Of a stretch of 64,000 nucleotides of DNA, positions 20,353-31,039 are shown in pieces (the first letter of the stretch is position 1; the number at the start of each line of letters is the position of its first letter). The stretch is taken from contig JAACJM010000132.1 of NCBI GenBank assembly GCA_013368315.1, forward strand, positions 166,700 through 230,699, read 5' to 3'. The position numbers and the translations under genes are program-made. The notes under the pieces are model-generated. The model saw only the letters and a program-made list of their open reading frames with translations. It was not told the origin of the DNA and searched no databases. The stretch is from Tetrapyrgos nigripes. Lineage: Eukaryota > Basidiomycota > Agaricomycetes > Agaricales > Campanellaceae.

Positions 20353-21651
20353 ATGTCCCAAAACTGGACATATTACAACACTCCAGCTCCCTCCTTCGAT
20401 CCCCACACCGGCGCGGATACCACTGCTCCCGCCGTTGATCCCAACACACCCGCCAATATCAGCTTTGCTGAGTACGTTGCCATTGGCGAGGCCATCAACG
20501 CCATCAAAGATCTACAGGATTGGCACACAGCCACCACCACCACTCTTGATGACATTCAAACTCGTTTGACCATCCAGGACACCATCCTACATAACATCCA
20601 GGACGCTCAAACCAATACCGCTATGTCCATTCGCAACATCGAAGTCATCGTGACTAACCTTACTCAACAACCCTCCACCCAATCACCGACTACCAGCGAT
20701 CAATCAGGTTCTACTTCGACTTCTACGTCTGATCCAATGGCGAACACTGCCTTCACGACATCCTCCTCCACTACCACGACATCTTCTTCTCAGAAACCCC
20801 CCACTTTCGAACTTCCGGACAAATTCAAAGGAAAGGCATCAGAGGTGGAATATTTTATCAGAGAAGTGAAAGATGCAATTGAGTTGTTGGGTTTATCTTT
20901 GCCTTCGGACAGGCAGAAGTGTATTTGGATGGCTAGGTTATTAGGAGATGGTTCACCAAAGCAATGGTATTTTTCCATCATGACTAGCGAACCGGAACTT
21001 CTCAATTCTTTTGACAACTTTATTCAACATTTTAAGGATCATTTCGGGGATAGTAATCTCGAGTATAACGCCGAGATGAAACTCAAGAAGCTCAAGCAAA
21101 CCGGCTCGGCTTCAGCATATGCCTCTCGATTCTCCGAATTGGTTGTTCACGTCGATTGGAGTGAATCCACGAAAATCAATCAATTCTACACTAATCTCAA
21201 AACCACCACCAAGGACTACATCAGCCAAAGGAAACATGATGAACGTCCGAAGAAGTTCCTTGACTACATAAAGTGGGTTATCAACATCGACAATTGTGTT
21301 CACGAACGTGAAGAAGAACGTAAAGAAGAATCCCCTTCCAAATCTTCTTTCTCCCCCTCCAAACCCGCAAAAACTTCGAATTCTCACACTACTCCTCCTT
21401 CTAACAACTCTACTTCGAACTCTAGCCTTCCTCCTGGTGAGCCCATGCAAGTGGATGCTACCAAGACAGGCAAACCACACCCGAAACTTTCGGACGAAGA
21501 AAAGAAGCGAAGGAAGGACTTAATTTTATGTGTTTACTGTGGTAAATGCGGCAAGGACATTGACAATTGTCCTAACAGATCTCCATATGTCGTCAAACGT
21601 ATGGAAGCGGCGAAAGCTGCTAGGGCTTCTTCCCAGTCGGGAAAAGCCTAA
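20353..21651 (+). CDS. gag: Gag polyprotein of gypsy copy B
   Basis: 432 residues from the first ATG after the LTR; forms the particle that packages element RNA. N-terminal about 80 residues, a coiled stretch around residues 50-105, a Ser/Thr-rich linker, the retrotransposon capsid domain (about residues 155-320, with KQWYFSIMTSEPELL and a KLKKLKQTG stretch), a Lys/Ser-rich linker and a Cys cluster CVYCGKCGKDIDNCP near the end that lacks the usual His. The frame is intact. It terminates at TAA after GGA AAA GCC, a context also present in copy A; pol is open in the -1 frame across this point. Confidence 0.9.
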   Translation: MSQNWTYYNTPAPSFDPHTGADTTAPAVDPNTPANISFAEYVAIGEAINAIKDLQDWHTATTTTLDDIQTRLTIQDTILHNIQDAQTNTAMSIRNIEVIVTNLTQQPSTQSPTTSDQSGSTSTSTSDPMANTAFTTSSSTTTTSSSQKPPTFELPDKFKGKASEVEYFIREVKDAIELLGLSLPSDRQKCIWMARLLGDGSPKQWYFSIMTSEPELLNSFDNFIQHFKDHFGDSNLEYNAEMKLKKLKQTGSASAYASRFSELVVHVDWSESTKINQFYTNLKTTTKDYISQRKHDERPKKFLDYIKWVINIDNCVHEREEERKEESPSKSSFSPSKPAKTSNSHTTPPSNNSTSNSSLPPGEPMQVDATKTGKPHPKLSDEEKKRRKDLILCVYCGKCGKDIDNCPNRSPYVVKRMEAAKAARASSQSGKA

Positions 21652-24600
21652 CCGGTCGCTCTACTTGTACTCCAGAGTCGCCGGTTGGTGAAGGAGTACA
21701 CCACTATTGCTTACCCACTCAATCGGGTCCGGCGACTAAGTTCGAAAGAACTATGGATGGCACCTGGCGTCTAATTTCTATGTATGCTCCTACTTACATC
21801 TTTTCCAATTCTCCTTTTTCTTCAAATCATTTTATCATTTCAGTCTCTCTTCATTTTCCTGATCGTCCACCAATTCGTACTCATGCTTTGATTGATTCCA
21901 GTGCGACTGTTTCTTGTATCTCAGATTCTTTTTCATCTCGACATTCACTTTCTCGACGTCTAAAGAATGTACCTGTTCCTGTGATGGTGGTTGATAACCG
22001 TCCTATTGCTTCTGGTCTTATCACCCAAGAAGTTATTTCTAGAATTTGTGTAGGATCTCATAATGAGGTTCTTCCTCTTGCTGTTGTTTCGGTATTTTTT
22101 CCTATCATTCTTGGTTTGGATTGGCTACGTCATCATAATCCTGATATTGATTGGCACTCGAATTCTCTTTCTCTGCATTGTTGTGGCTTGACTCCAGTGT
22201 CCAGTACTACTGTTTATGCCAAAGGCTTTGGTCTCTCGCATTCTCAGTCTGTTAATTCTACTCGCGTTGGACTAGGCTTCGGTCTACTCTCTTCGCCTAT
22301 CTTCTCTACTATTCAAGTTCCTTCTTCTGATTGTACTTCTGATTCTTCGAATTGTACTTCTACGATTTCTTCTTTAGATTCTATTTCTTCTTTACCTACT
22401 CGATCTTTTCTTTCCGCGTTTGTTCATCATAACGGTTATGGAAATTCTACATCTACCAAATTCACCGTTCCTGTGCAAGCGTCGTTTAGCGTTCCTGACA
22501 ACCCGGACATTAAGATCCTCAATTCTCGACGGTTCTTTCAGCAGTCCAAGGGTTGCCAAGTTGCTTATTTGCGGTTTTACGACTCTACTTCTCCACACTT
22601 CATCAATTCCTTCTCCCCACCCTCTTCCCCTGATTCCAAACCACCTCCTCCTGAACCACCCCCGCCCATTGGTCACAATCCACTCACCGATCCCGATGAA
22701 GATTTTTCCGAATACGTTCCTCCACACTACCGATCTTTCCTCGACTCTGTCTTTAAAGTTTCTGATTTCGACCACCTACCTGATCACCGTCATAACGACA
22801 TCGAAATCGAGTTAGAGGAAGGAAAAACGCCACCGTTTGCGAGAATGTATCGTCTTACCGAGCAGGAAAGGCAGGCAACTGCCGAGTACGTTCACAACAA
22901 CCTTTGTCGTGGCCACATACGGGCTTCTTCATCTTCTGCTGGGGCACCGATTCTATTCATTCAGAAAAAGACTGGAGAAATCCGTCTTTGCGTCGACTAC
23001 CGCGGACTTAACGCCATCACCAAGAAAAATCGCTATCCACTTCCTCTCGTTGATGATCTTATCGACCGTGTACGCAGTTGTACTGTATTCTCCATCATCG
23101 ACTTGAAATCCGCTTATGCTCATCTTCGCGTACGTGAAGGTGACGAGTGGAAAACAGCATTTCGCACACATCTTGGTCTTTTCGAACATCTCATCGTTCC
23201 GTATGGTCTTTCCAACGCTCCCGCCGCCTGGCATCATTCATTCAGGAAGTGTTATCCAATGTCATCGATTTTTGCTGTGTCATCTACTTGGACGATATCT
23301 TGGTGTTTTCTCGATCTCAAGAGGAACATCAGGAACATGTTAGAATGGTCCTTGATCGTCTTGCCAAAGCTTCTTTGTATGCCAACCCCAAGAAATGCGA
23401 ATTTGACTGCTCCGAGGTTGAGTTCCTTGGCTACATTGTTAGCGCCGATGGACTCAAGATGAATCCAAAAAAGTTATCAACGATCGTCGACTGGCCCGAG
23501 CCTACAAATCTCAAACAACTTCAATCATTTCTCGGCTTCACCAATTTCTACCGACGCTTTATTGACGATTATTCTCGAATTGTCATTCCACTCACAGCTC
23601 TCACTCGTAAATCCCCATCTTTCTATTTCAACGACTCCGCAAAATCCGCTTTCAATTTACTTAAACATCTATTCACTACTGCTCCCGTTCTCCAGCATTT
23701 TCAGCCACATCTTCCAATCAGCCTCTCCACTGACGCCTCCGACTTCGCTATCTCCTCCGTACTCCAACAACCTGACTCTAACGGCCACCTTCACCCCGTT
23801 GCCTTCTATTCTCGGAAGTTAGCACCATCAGAAATCAATTACGATATACATGACAAGGAGCTTCTCGCCATCATTGACTCATTCAAAGAATTCCGGCATT
23901 GGCTCTCAGGCTCTCCCTCTCCCATCAAGGTTATCTGCGACCACAAAAACCTCGAATACTTCATGCATTCTCAACTCCTCAACCGACGCAGCTGCGTATC
24001 GTTCTTTCTTCCTACAACACTTTTCCCCTTTTCCATGATGATCTGGCTTCTCCGCCATCACATTCTCTGAGCTCCCTTTCCACCATTGATGCTTTTTCAA
24101 CTATTACTTTGGATAATTCTCATTTCTTGGATCAATTCCTTTTGGCTTTCAGGGAAGATATTGAGTGGCAAAAAGCAATCACAACTGGTGATTCATCCTT
24201 CAAACTGCACAATGATTTAGTTTTCCATAACAATCGACTCTACGTTCCTCCTTCCCTTCGGTCCACCATCGTCTCCTCTCGTCACGACAGCGTCATCTCA
24301 GGACACCCAGGCCGTACACGCACTTTCGCACTCGTTTCATGCGATTACTCATGGCCAGGGATGACTACGTATATCTGACGTTACGTTCAAGCTTGTGATA
24401 CGTGTTCCCGCATCAAAGCTCCTCGACACAAACCCTATGGTCTCCTCCAACCTCTCTCCATTCCTAACCGTCCTTGGCAAGCCATTACCATGGATTTTAT
24501 CATCAAACTCCCAGAATCCCATGGATACGACTCTATTCTAGTCGTTTGCGATAGGTTGACGCATGCTGCGCACTTCATTCCCTGTCGTGAATCGATGACC

Positions 24601-25788
24601 GCATCCAAACTCGCATGGCTCTTTCTGGATCGTATTTTCCGTCTTCATGGTATTCCTCAATCCATAGTCTCAGACTGTGGTTCACTATTCGTCTCGAACT
24701 TTTGGACAGCCTTACTCGGACATCTAAACATCGACTCCAAAACCTCCACCGCTTATCACGCGCAAACTGATGGTCTTACAGAGAGGACAAACCAGACTCT
24801 GGAAACATACCTCTGTGCCTATGTCTCCTACCAACAGGACGACTGGATCGACTACCTACCTCTTGCCGAATTCGCTTTTAATAACCACGAAAACACTTCC
24901 ACAAAACATACCCCATTCTTTGCCAACCTTGGATTCCACCTGACATTCGAACCAACTCTCACTTCCGTTTCTACTGTTCCCACCACTGATGATCTCGCCA
25001 AACGTCTACATATCATTCACTCCGAGCTTAAAGCAGAATTAGCACATGCTCAGGAACTGCAAGCTAAATATTACGACAAATCTCACGCCGCTCAACCTAC
25101 ACTAAAAGAAGGGCAACTTGTATGGCTTTTACATCACAATATTTGTTCCACCAGACCTTCGGACAAACTCGATCATCGTTGCCTCGGTCCCTTTCCTATT
25201 ATCAAACCCATCCACCAACGAGCATTCCTCCTACAACTTCCCTCTTACCTTTCACACCTATATCCAGTATTCCACGTTTCCCTCCTTGAACCTTATCATG
25301 ATCCTTCAGAATTCCACGAGCGCTCCGACCCTGTACCTTTAGAACTCCCTGAGGACTCTCCTATCATTCACTCTATCCACGACATGCGAAAAATTGAACA
25401 ACGTTTTGATCACCTCTGCCACTTCAAGGACTCATCAGACGACGACAATACATGGATTCCTCTTACTGACATCTCTTCCGACTACAATCATCTTATTGAG
25501 CACTTCCACCATACTCATTTGCACGCTCCACGACCTCACAAACTCATTATTTCCAAATCACATAACGCTGAATCACTTATTAACGACTCTACCTCTACTC
25601 AGACTCCATCTGTTCCCATCACTCCTTCTACTTCCGTTTCAGTTCCAAATTTCGTTCCACGACCCCCTACCCCAGTTCAAAAATCCATTAATCCCAAATC
25701 CAACTACACTCTGCCTGTTCATGCCGTTACACGCTCTGGTAGAAAGATTACCCCTCCTGATAGATTAGATCCTATTATTAAAAGGTAG
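21641..25788 (+). pseudogene. pol: Pol polyprotein of gypsy copy B, two frameshifts and one stop
   Basis: Order: protease (about 21890, DSSAT in place of DSGAT), Pro-rich linker, RT (about 22850-23310; YLDDILVF near 23285), RNase H (about 23690-24000), integrase zinc finger (about 24270-24410, CDTC), integrase core (Asp in TMDFI about 24490; SDCGSLF; Glu in GLTERTNQ) and a C-terminal chromodomain-like region (PVFHVSLLEPYH, TWIPLTDI). Breaks relative to copy A and to the family: a 1-base insertion near 23233 just before the YLDD box, a frameshift near 24000 at the end of RNase H, and TGA 24376-24378 where Arg is expected before RYVQACDTC. The frame from 24490 to 25788 is open. Confidence 0.9.
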
Positions 25789-26038
25789 TTTTTTGTCCCC
25801 GGGTAGTGGCAACTTTTCCTGCGACTCTGGTTTTTCCCACTGGCACTGGGGGCGAGCTCATGGGAAGCAGGCCCTCGGCTCCCAGGCAGGAAGCCTCATG
25901 GGAAGCAGACTGGACAGCTCCCACCGGTAATCTAAACTATTGAATCCGAAGGGCCCGAGTAGCTAGGCCCAAGTACTTCGTGTAACCTTAGCAGGGGCTG
26001 AATCCAGGATTGCACTGCAATCCGCAGTGTACCTTATA

Positions 26039-26314
26039 CTGTACTATCTCAATCAATTTGCGACGGGGTTGTGACTGTGACCCTGTCTCGCGAATATTTT
26101 TTTCGTGATTCTAGCTGAGTGACCTGTGACAGAGGAAATTTTTCGCGAATTTCGCGAAATTTTGACCTGTTTATAGCCGTTTTTGGTAGATTTTTAGTGA
26201 CATTTCGGTTGTCCCTTTCGCGAATGGGCCTCTGTGACCACGGACAGCTCAGGAAAATTCGCGAATTTTTGGGGGCCGTGACGCGTGACTCGCGAATTGA
26301 TTGAAATAGTACAG
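26039..26314. mobile_element. Short TA-flanked MITE (Tc1/mariner-like), 276 bp
   Basis: Inverted ends CTGTACTATYTCAATCAATT over about 25 bp, flanked by TA on both sides (26037-26038, 26315-26316). The interior repeats ATTCGCGAAT-type palindromes. No coding capacity. Assignment to Tc1/mariner rests on the TA duplication only. Confidence 0.7.
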
Positions 26315-26441
26315 TATACTTATATAGAAAACACTGTAGTAGTACGACAGATATAGAACAAAGACTAGACTCGCAAGCCAGTCGGTTGGTCCGCAAGCTA
26401 AGCGAGGAAGTGACAGCAGAGCTCGAATTATGGCTTGCTTC

Positions 26442-28108
26442 TAGTGTTGCGCCGGGTCGAGTTAGAGTGGAGGCCGAGCGCTCGGCTAATTGAGCTCGAG
26501 CTGGGCTCGAGCTCACTGACAAATCCTTCCGCATTAGGAAGGATCCCCCTATTCTCTGTCATTCCTCAACATATCCACCGTCTGCAGAAGTTTAGGTCTA
26601 CTTCTAAGCTTCGGTATGTATGTAATCTTTGTTATATAGTCTATGGGGGTCTACTGGCAAAAAATCACGAGTTGCACAAGCAATACTATAGTACATATGT
26701 ACTAGTAAATAGATATAGATACTAGACTAGTAGACTATATTATCGTGATGGCAGTAGTTACACAATGTGAAAAGCATTATACATTAGATCCTGTAGTAGA
26801 AATACTGTACGAAGCATTGATTAGTCGTGCAATGTCCTGAATTTGCCCATTCATCAGCATATCCTGCAACTTCTCTTGCGGCATGTCCGTCATAGTGACA
26901 TTTTCGGTCTCATCCATCGTACAAGTCCCATCAGATTTCTCTTCACCCAGCTCAGAATTTTTAGCAACCCAACTCTTCGTGAAATCTAATCGATCTTCAC
27001 GATGCATAGCTTTCAAGATCTGAAGCACTTCCATGAAGACCAGATCAAGTTGAGACCGTCGATCTGTGTCAGTCTCTTTGCTTGAGGTTGGCTTGACCTT
27101 GTGAATTTGACGTGGGGCAGTTTTGTCGATGACAGGAACAGTATCACTGTCCATAGGGGTGATAAACCACCAAACGTCGGTTGCTGTTGCCTTCGGATTT
27201 TCGCATTTGGCTTTAACAGATTTGAATATGTTTGATTCGAGAGCAGGATGATTGAGCTTGATCGAAAAAATGTCCGGGTCCAAATCAGCATAACCAGATA
27301 TAGGACCTGCACTGGTGACCGAAGCAGTGGCAGTGGGAGTAATAGAAGCGGCGCCACGAGAATCATTTTCCTTTTGACTAGTACGAAGACGGACATTACG
27401 AGTTGGTTGATCATTATTAGAATCGGCATTGCGTTTTCGAGTTTGCCTTGTATTTCGTGCAGTGGACTGGGTTAGTGGAGTGGGTGTTTGGACAGTATAA
27501 GGAAAACCACTGGGGTATGTAGTAGGGCTGTATGGTGTTTGGGGAGCTTGAACCCATGTAGGAACATGGGAGTGAGCAATGTAGGGGTAGTATCCATACT
27601 GCACAGGCTGATTGGGACGCTGGGGAGTAGAGGGCACTGCAACTTGGAATGCAGTAGGCTCATTTTGGGCAGTAGGACATGAATTTGAAGTTGATGTGGA
27701 AGTTGAAGGTGGATAGTATGTCGGATAAGGTATATGACCATATGGTGGATGGTAAGACCCATTCATCGAGAGAAAGTCAGAAAGGATTGGAAAAAAAGGC
27801 TAAAAGCCCCCAAAAGCTCAAGCTTAAATATCAGAACCGTTGTCAAGCTAGCTAAAAGCTCATATATTATCACCGAATTTGAAAATATGAAACAGATGGG
27901 CAATATCAGTAGGTACAGGTACAGAACGAGGGCAGAGAGGTGGATGAGGAGGAGAAGATGCTTTCAGCCCCTATCTGAACCAGTGGAATGGTCCCACGTC
28001 ATCATCTAATGCCAGATTGATGTGGTTGATGGGACCTTCCATATATGGGGGCGGGCTCGACTCGAGCTCAGCCCATGTGAAGGGTGGACTCGACCCAGCG
28101 CAACACTA
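26442..28108 (-). mobile_element. hAT-type element, 1,667 bp, with a 329-aa frame
   Basis: Ends TAGTGTTGCGCCGGGTCGAGT and, inverted, TAGTGTTGCGCTGGGTCGAGT; exact 8-bp duplication cttgcttc (26434-26441, 28109-28116). The TAGTG start and 8-bp duplication fit hAT. It contains one long minus-strand frame but no hAT dimerisation/catalytic region, so it is non-autonomous. The 404-bp element at 54114-54517 has closely related ends. Confidence 0.88.
26777..27766 (-). CDS. Unknown 329-aa protein in the hAT-type element
   Basis: Intact ATG-to-stop frame. The N-terminal half is Pro/Tyr/Thr/Gln-rich (PYPTYYPPSTSTS), followed by a basic stretch (TRQTRKRN) that could be a nuclear signal. Then comes the most structured part, about residues 165-205, with HPALESNIFKSVKAKC and TATDVWWFITP; this resembles in outline the start of a hAT BED-type region but has no paired Cys/His. 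The C-terminus is acidic. An open frame of this length in a young insertion could be a captured gene or a transposase N-terminal remnant. Function not assignable. Confidence 0.5.
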   Translation of the reverse strand: MNGSYHPPYGHIPYPTYYPPSTSTSTSNSCPTAQNEPTAFQVAVPSTPQRPNQPVQYGYYPYIAHSHVPTWVQAPQTPYSPTTYPSGFPYTVQTPTPLTQSTARNTRQTRKRNADSNNDQPTRNVRLRTSQKENDSRGAASITPTATASVTSAGPISGYADLDPDIFSIKLNHPALESNIFKSVKAKCENPKATATDVWWFITPMDSDTVPVIDKTAPRQIHKVKPTSSKETDTDRRSQLDLVFMEVLQILKAMHREDRLDFTKSWVAKNSELGEEKSDGTCTMDETENVTMTDMPQEKLQDMLMNGQIQDIARLINASYSISTTGSNV

Positions 28109-28429
28109 CTTGCTTCCCAACCGACTGGTATTTTTGGGCGTCGTTTTGGGAGCTTGGCGTGCGAATTTGAACTTGTAAATATTTTCGTTCGCTGCGCATC
28201 CAGAAAGCAGCGAGAGCGCTGCAGACGCAGACATTTGCTTACAATCTGAAGAGAGTCATTTCGGAGGAAGACGTGTATTAGAATAATGTACTGTAGTTGC
28301 AAATAAGACACCCAATGGTACTGTTTCCGAGTATATGTGCATTGTGGAGAATTAAGACAAAATTTACACTGAAGGGTGAGTATGAGAGGGTGTATAGTAG
28401 CCATTGTAAGGAGCTGATGGATTAGGGTG

Positions 28430-29014
28430 TTGAGGGTACCTCTGCTCATCTCTTCTCCAGACGAGAGCTTGTCAATAATAACCTATCTGACAGCTCTCCT
28501 AGCAGCTTGGCTTCATCTCAAGGGTAGTGCCAGTTGTACCGCTACCAATGTGGTTCTGAATGGCATTGCCTTCATTCTTGCAACTGCCTTCCACATCATC
28601 TCAGTATTGCTACAAACTTGTGGTTATGATATCAATATACAGGTCTCCACTCCTCAAAACATTCATTCTACTTACAGCTCTCTACAAATCAAACCAACAA
28701 TCATTCGCACTGTCTGCTGTCCCAAGTGCTTCACACTCTATCCCCACATGGCAAACCTTCCTGATCATTGTCTTTAGAAGCAAGGAGTATATCAGAGGAA
28801 TCCCTGTGGAACACCTTTGAAAACCACAAGGAGAACTGGAAGAGGAGAAATTACTGTCCCTAGGCGCTTGTATAGCACCCAGTGTTTCAGGTCATGGCTC
28901 GAGTTCTTCTTGAAACGTCCAGGGATGGAGGAGATGATCAACAGGTCCTACAATGTCCTGCCCTCTCCTGATGGAAATGTGAGGGATACCTGGCAAATTC
29001 TCCGTCGACGATGA
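28430..29014 (+). pseudogene. Plavaka-type (CACTA) transposase fragment
   Basis: Read across frames, an apparent CCPKCFTLYPH with DHC is followed by CGTPL, PRRLYSTQCFRSW and FFLKRPGMEEMI. This order (Cys pair, CG.PL, then .SW...L.RPG.E) is that of the N-terminal part of Plavaka/Tnp2-like transposases of basidiomycetes. At least one frameshift (about 28780) and loss of everything downstream (catalytic core) make it a remnant of the protein that once mobilised this family. Confidence 0.6.
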
Positions 29015-30319
29015 ACAATTTGGTCTAGACGATGATGAAGTGTTCTGCGTAGACGGAGGTTTTCTCTTAGATGACATTGGGAATGAACAGAGGGACAATA
29101 CTGAACTTGTCACTTAGGGTATGGAGATTTTTATGAGTCGGGGAATCAGTAGTGGCACAAAGGGGTTTTTTTTGTCCAATCCTTTGACTTCTGCCCTATG
29201 TTTGATAAACAACAGCATGCCATTATACCTTCAAATTTTTGAATCAAGGTCAAACTGCCCATTGTATCACTGGTCTTTGCTGTGATTTTCTTTCAACATA
29301 CCCATGTTCGGATTCCGACCTCGATTAAGCGTGTGAGTGTTATTCTGTGAAGGTGGAGGTGGTGGAGGTGGGTTAGGCATGTTTGTAGGCATTCCATACA
29401 CTTTGGTTTGGGACTCTCAAGCGAGCTGGATGAAGTTGACTCGGAGTTCAGTTTTGGTTGCGAGCGGGATAAACTCGACTTGGAGGTTGGCTTAGGTTGC
29501 AAGCTGGATGGTGTCGACTTGGATGTCCTTTCTCTCCCCAACTTTTGTCCCCTTCCTGTATATTTTTTGAAAGGATAATCAAACCACTTACCTTAGCCTT
29601 TCTTTGTTCGCATCCTTAGCCTTTCTTCGCTTTTATACCCTTTGAAAATCAAGAACTTATGGAGACTGCCAAGGCTATTGGTCTGATTTCCTCATTAATC
29701 ATTTCTCCTGGCTTGTACGAAGTACTGCACTCAGGATTCTGGCTGGAAAATTAAAGCCTCGGTCGTTACGAGGTATGCTGCCTGTTTCTCTTTTCCTGAA
29801 AAGCTACATCAATATTGTTTACAGGACCCTCCTGGTTGGCAAGAGATCCTCAAGTACTTTTGTGATTCTGAATGTCGATCATACATATTCCAATACAGCT
29901 AGCAAGGTCATCAAACGGTGATCTACTGTCTTCACGTGCAATTCCATTCTTCACGCCAAAAAAAGACTGCATTCGTTATCGAGCACAATTTCATCATGGC
30001 CACCTACCTTACCGATCGTGTCATTGTCTTTGAGGGTCAGCCTGCAGCAATCAGGATTTGTTCTGGATTTTATCAGATTTTTATTCGCGACTTTGCTGAT
30101 TTAATTGCATCACACCACAAGTCACCAACACATCACGAGTTACGGTCACGTCACGAGCTACTGTCACGTCACGAGTTACAGTCACATGTGACGTTCTGGG
30201 ATCCAAGCCACAGGAGGACATAGGGGATAGTTTCGGTTGGCGTCGCAAAGGTTGTTAGTCGGAACTAAGGTATTATCTCGAATCGATGTTTTCCGTTTGT
30301 TTGAGTGAAATGTGGCGGG
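29015..30319. other. Right arm of the CACTA element, no gene recognised
   Basis: Contains a Ser-rich minus-strand frame (29293-29541) that is partly conserved in the second copy at 60089, and a short run of TCACGAGTTAC/TCACGTCACGAG repeats near 30130-30190. No recognised domain; conservation between copies is explained by common origin of the element. Confidence 0.5.
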
Positions 30320-30347
30320 AAGTCCTCTCGTCGAGACGAGAGGACTT
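30320..30347. repeat. Perfect 13-bp hairpin in the CACTA right arm
   Basis: Arms AAGTCCTCTCGTC (30320-30332) and its exact inverse (30335-30347) around a 2-nt loop. The same hairpin is at 59340-59367 in the second copy with a different loop, so the stem is preserved. Confidence 0.7.
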
Positions 30348-30763
30348 GCACGCATTTGATAGTTCCCTAAAGTTGTTCCTTTGTTTTTCCTGTTTTAGCT
30401 GTCGACGCTTGCTTTCATTGTTGTTGTACATACATATATATCTCGTGTTTGTATTCTTTTACCATTGTATTCTTTGAAAGAAAACTATCTTGGATCTCAA
30501 AATCCGTTGCTACGCATCGGTTAGTTTCTATTATTGGAATCTAAGTACATCTTGAGTATCCTAAGAGTATCCTAAGTTCGGATCTACTTGTTTGATTACC
30601 GGCTGGTGTGATGGTGAAGTCTTGGTCCGCTTCCCGTGCGGGAGCCAGACCTCTGCTTCCCATGAGCTTGCCCCCAGTGTGGGTTTTCCGGGCCAGGTTT
30701 TTAATGTCTCCCTACTTTGGTTATTTGTAGTACTTAGTTATAAATTTCCATTGTTTTCTAGCT

Positions 30764-30777
30764 TAAAGAGGGGATAA
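30764..30777 (+). promoter_or_regulatory. Polypurine tract of gypsy copy B
   Basis: AAAGAGGGGATAA directly before the 3' LTR, matching copy A. Confidence 0.7.
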
Positions 30778-31034
30778 TGTAGTAGTTAACTCTCCTTATT
30801 CACTCTCCTCACTCTCCTTACTCACATCTCCACTTTCCTCTACACCTTAGACACTCCTCGACTCCTACTTCGACTCCTACGCTCCTTACTGGTTCTATTT
30901 TCGTCATAGTACTCCTTTTAGCATTAGTATTTATACTTAGGCTTTTCGTAGTATTTTCCTCAGTCAAATCAACTCTTATTTCATTCTAAAGTCGTTTCTA
31001 AGTCTACTAAAGGGATCTGTCCAAGTCCCTTACA
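30778..31034 (+). repeat. 3' LTR of gypsy copy B
   Basis: 257 bp; 255 of 257 positions match the 5' LTR. Confidence 0.95.
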
Positions 31035-31039
31035 ATGCT

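Larger units (their letters stand above)
25844..30679. mobile_element. CACTA (CMC) transposon, Plavaka-type remnant, 4,836 bp
   Basis: Ends CACTGGGGGCGAGCTCATGG and, inverted, CACTGGGGGCAAGCTCATGG, with an exact 3-bp duplication TGG (25841-25843, 30680-30682). Copy A of the gypsy family shows the uninterrupted site (CCCACTGG followed by GTTTTCC). Subterminal CATGGGAAGCAG motifs recur near both ends. It holds a fragment of a Plavaka-like transposase (28430-29014) and two nested elements (26039-26314, 26442-28108). Most of the transposase is missing, so it is non-autonomous. It lies between the pol stop and the polypurine tract of gypsy copy B. Confidence 0.92.
20004..31034 (+). mobile_element. 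Ty3/gypsy chromovirus-like LTR retrotransposon, full length (copy B)
   Basis: LTRs of exactly 257 bp at both ends, starting TGTAGTAGTTAAC and ending CCCTTACA, and an exact 5-bp duplication atgct (19999-20003, 31035-31039). The LTRs differ at only two positions (20070/30844 and 20129/30903), both transitions in a CpG/CpA context, so insertion is recent. Net length without the nested CACTA element is 6,192 bp. It lies inside the KDZ-1 transposase; joining the flanks restores the codons of the CPAC motif. The plus strand opposes the interrupted gene. Pol is broken, so it is no longer autonomous. No tRNA-type primer binding site was recognised after the 5' LTR. Confidence 0.95.
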
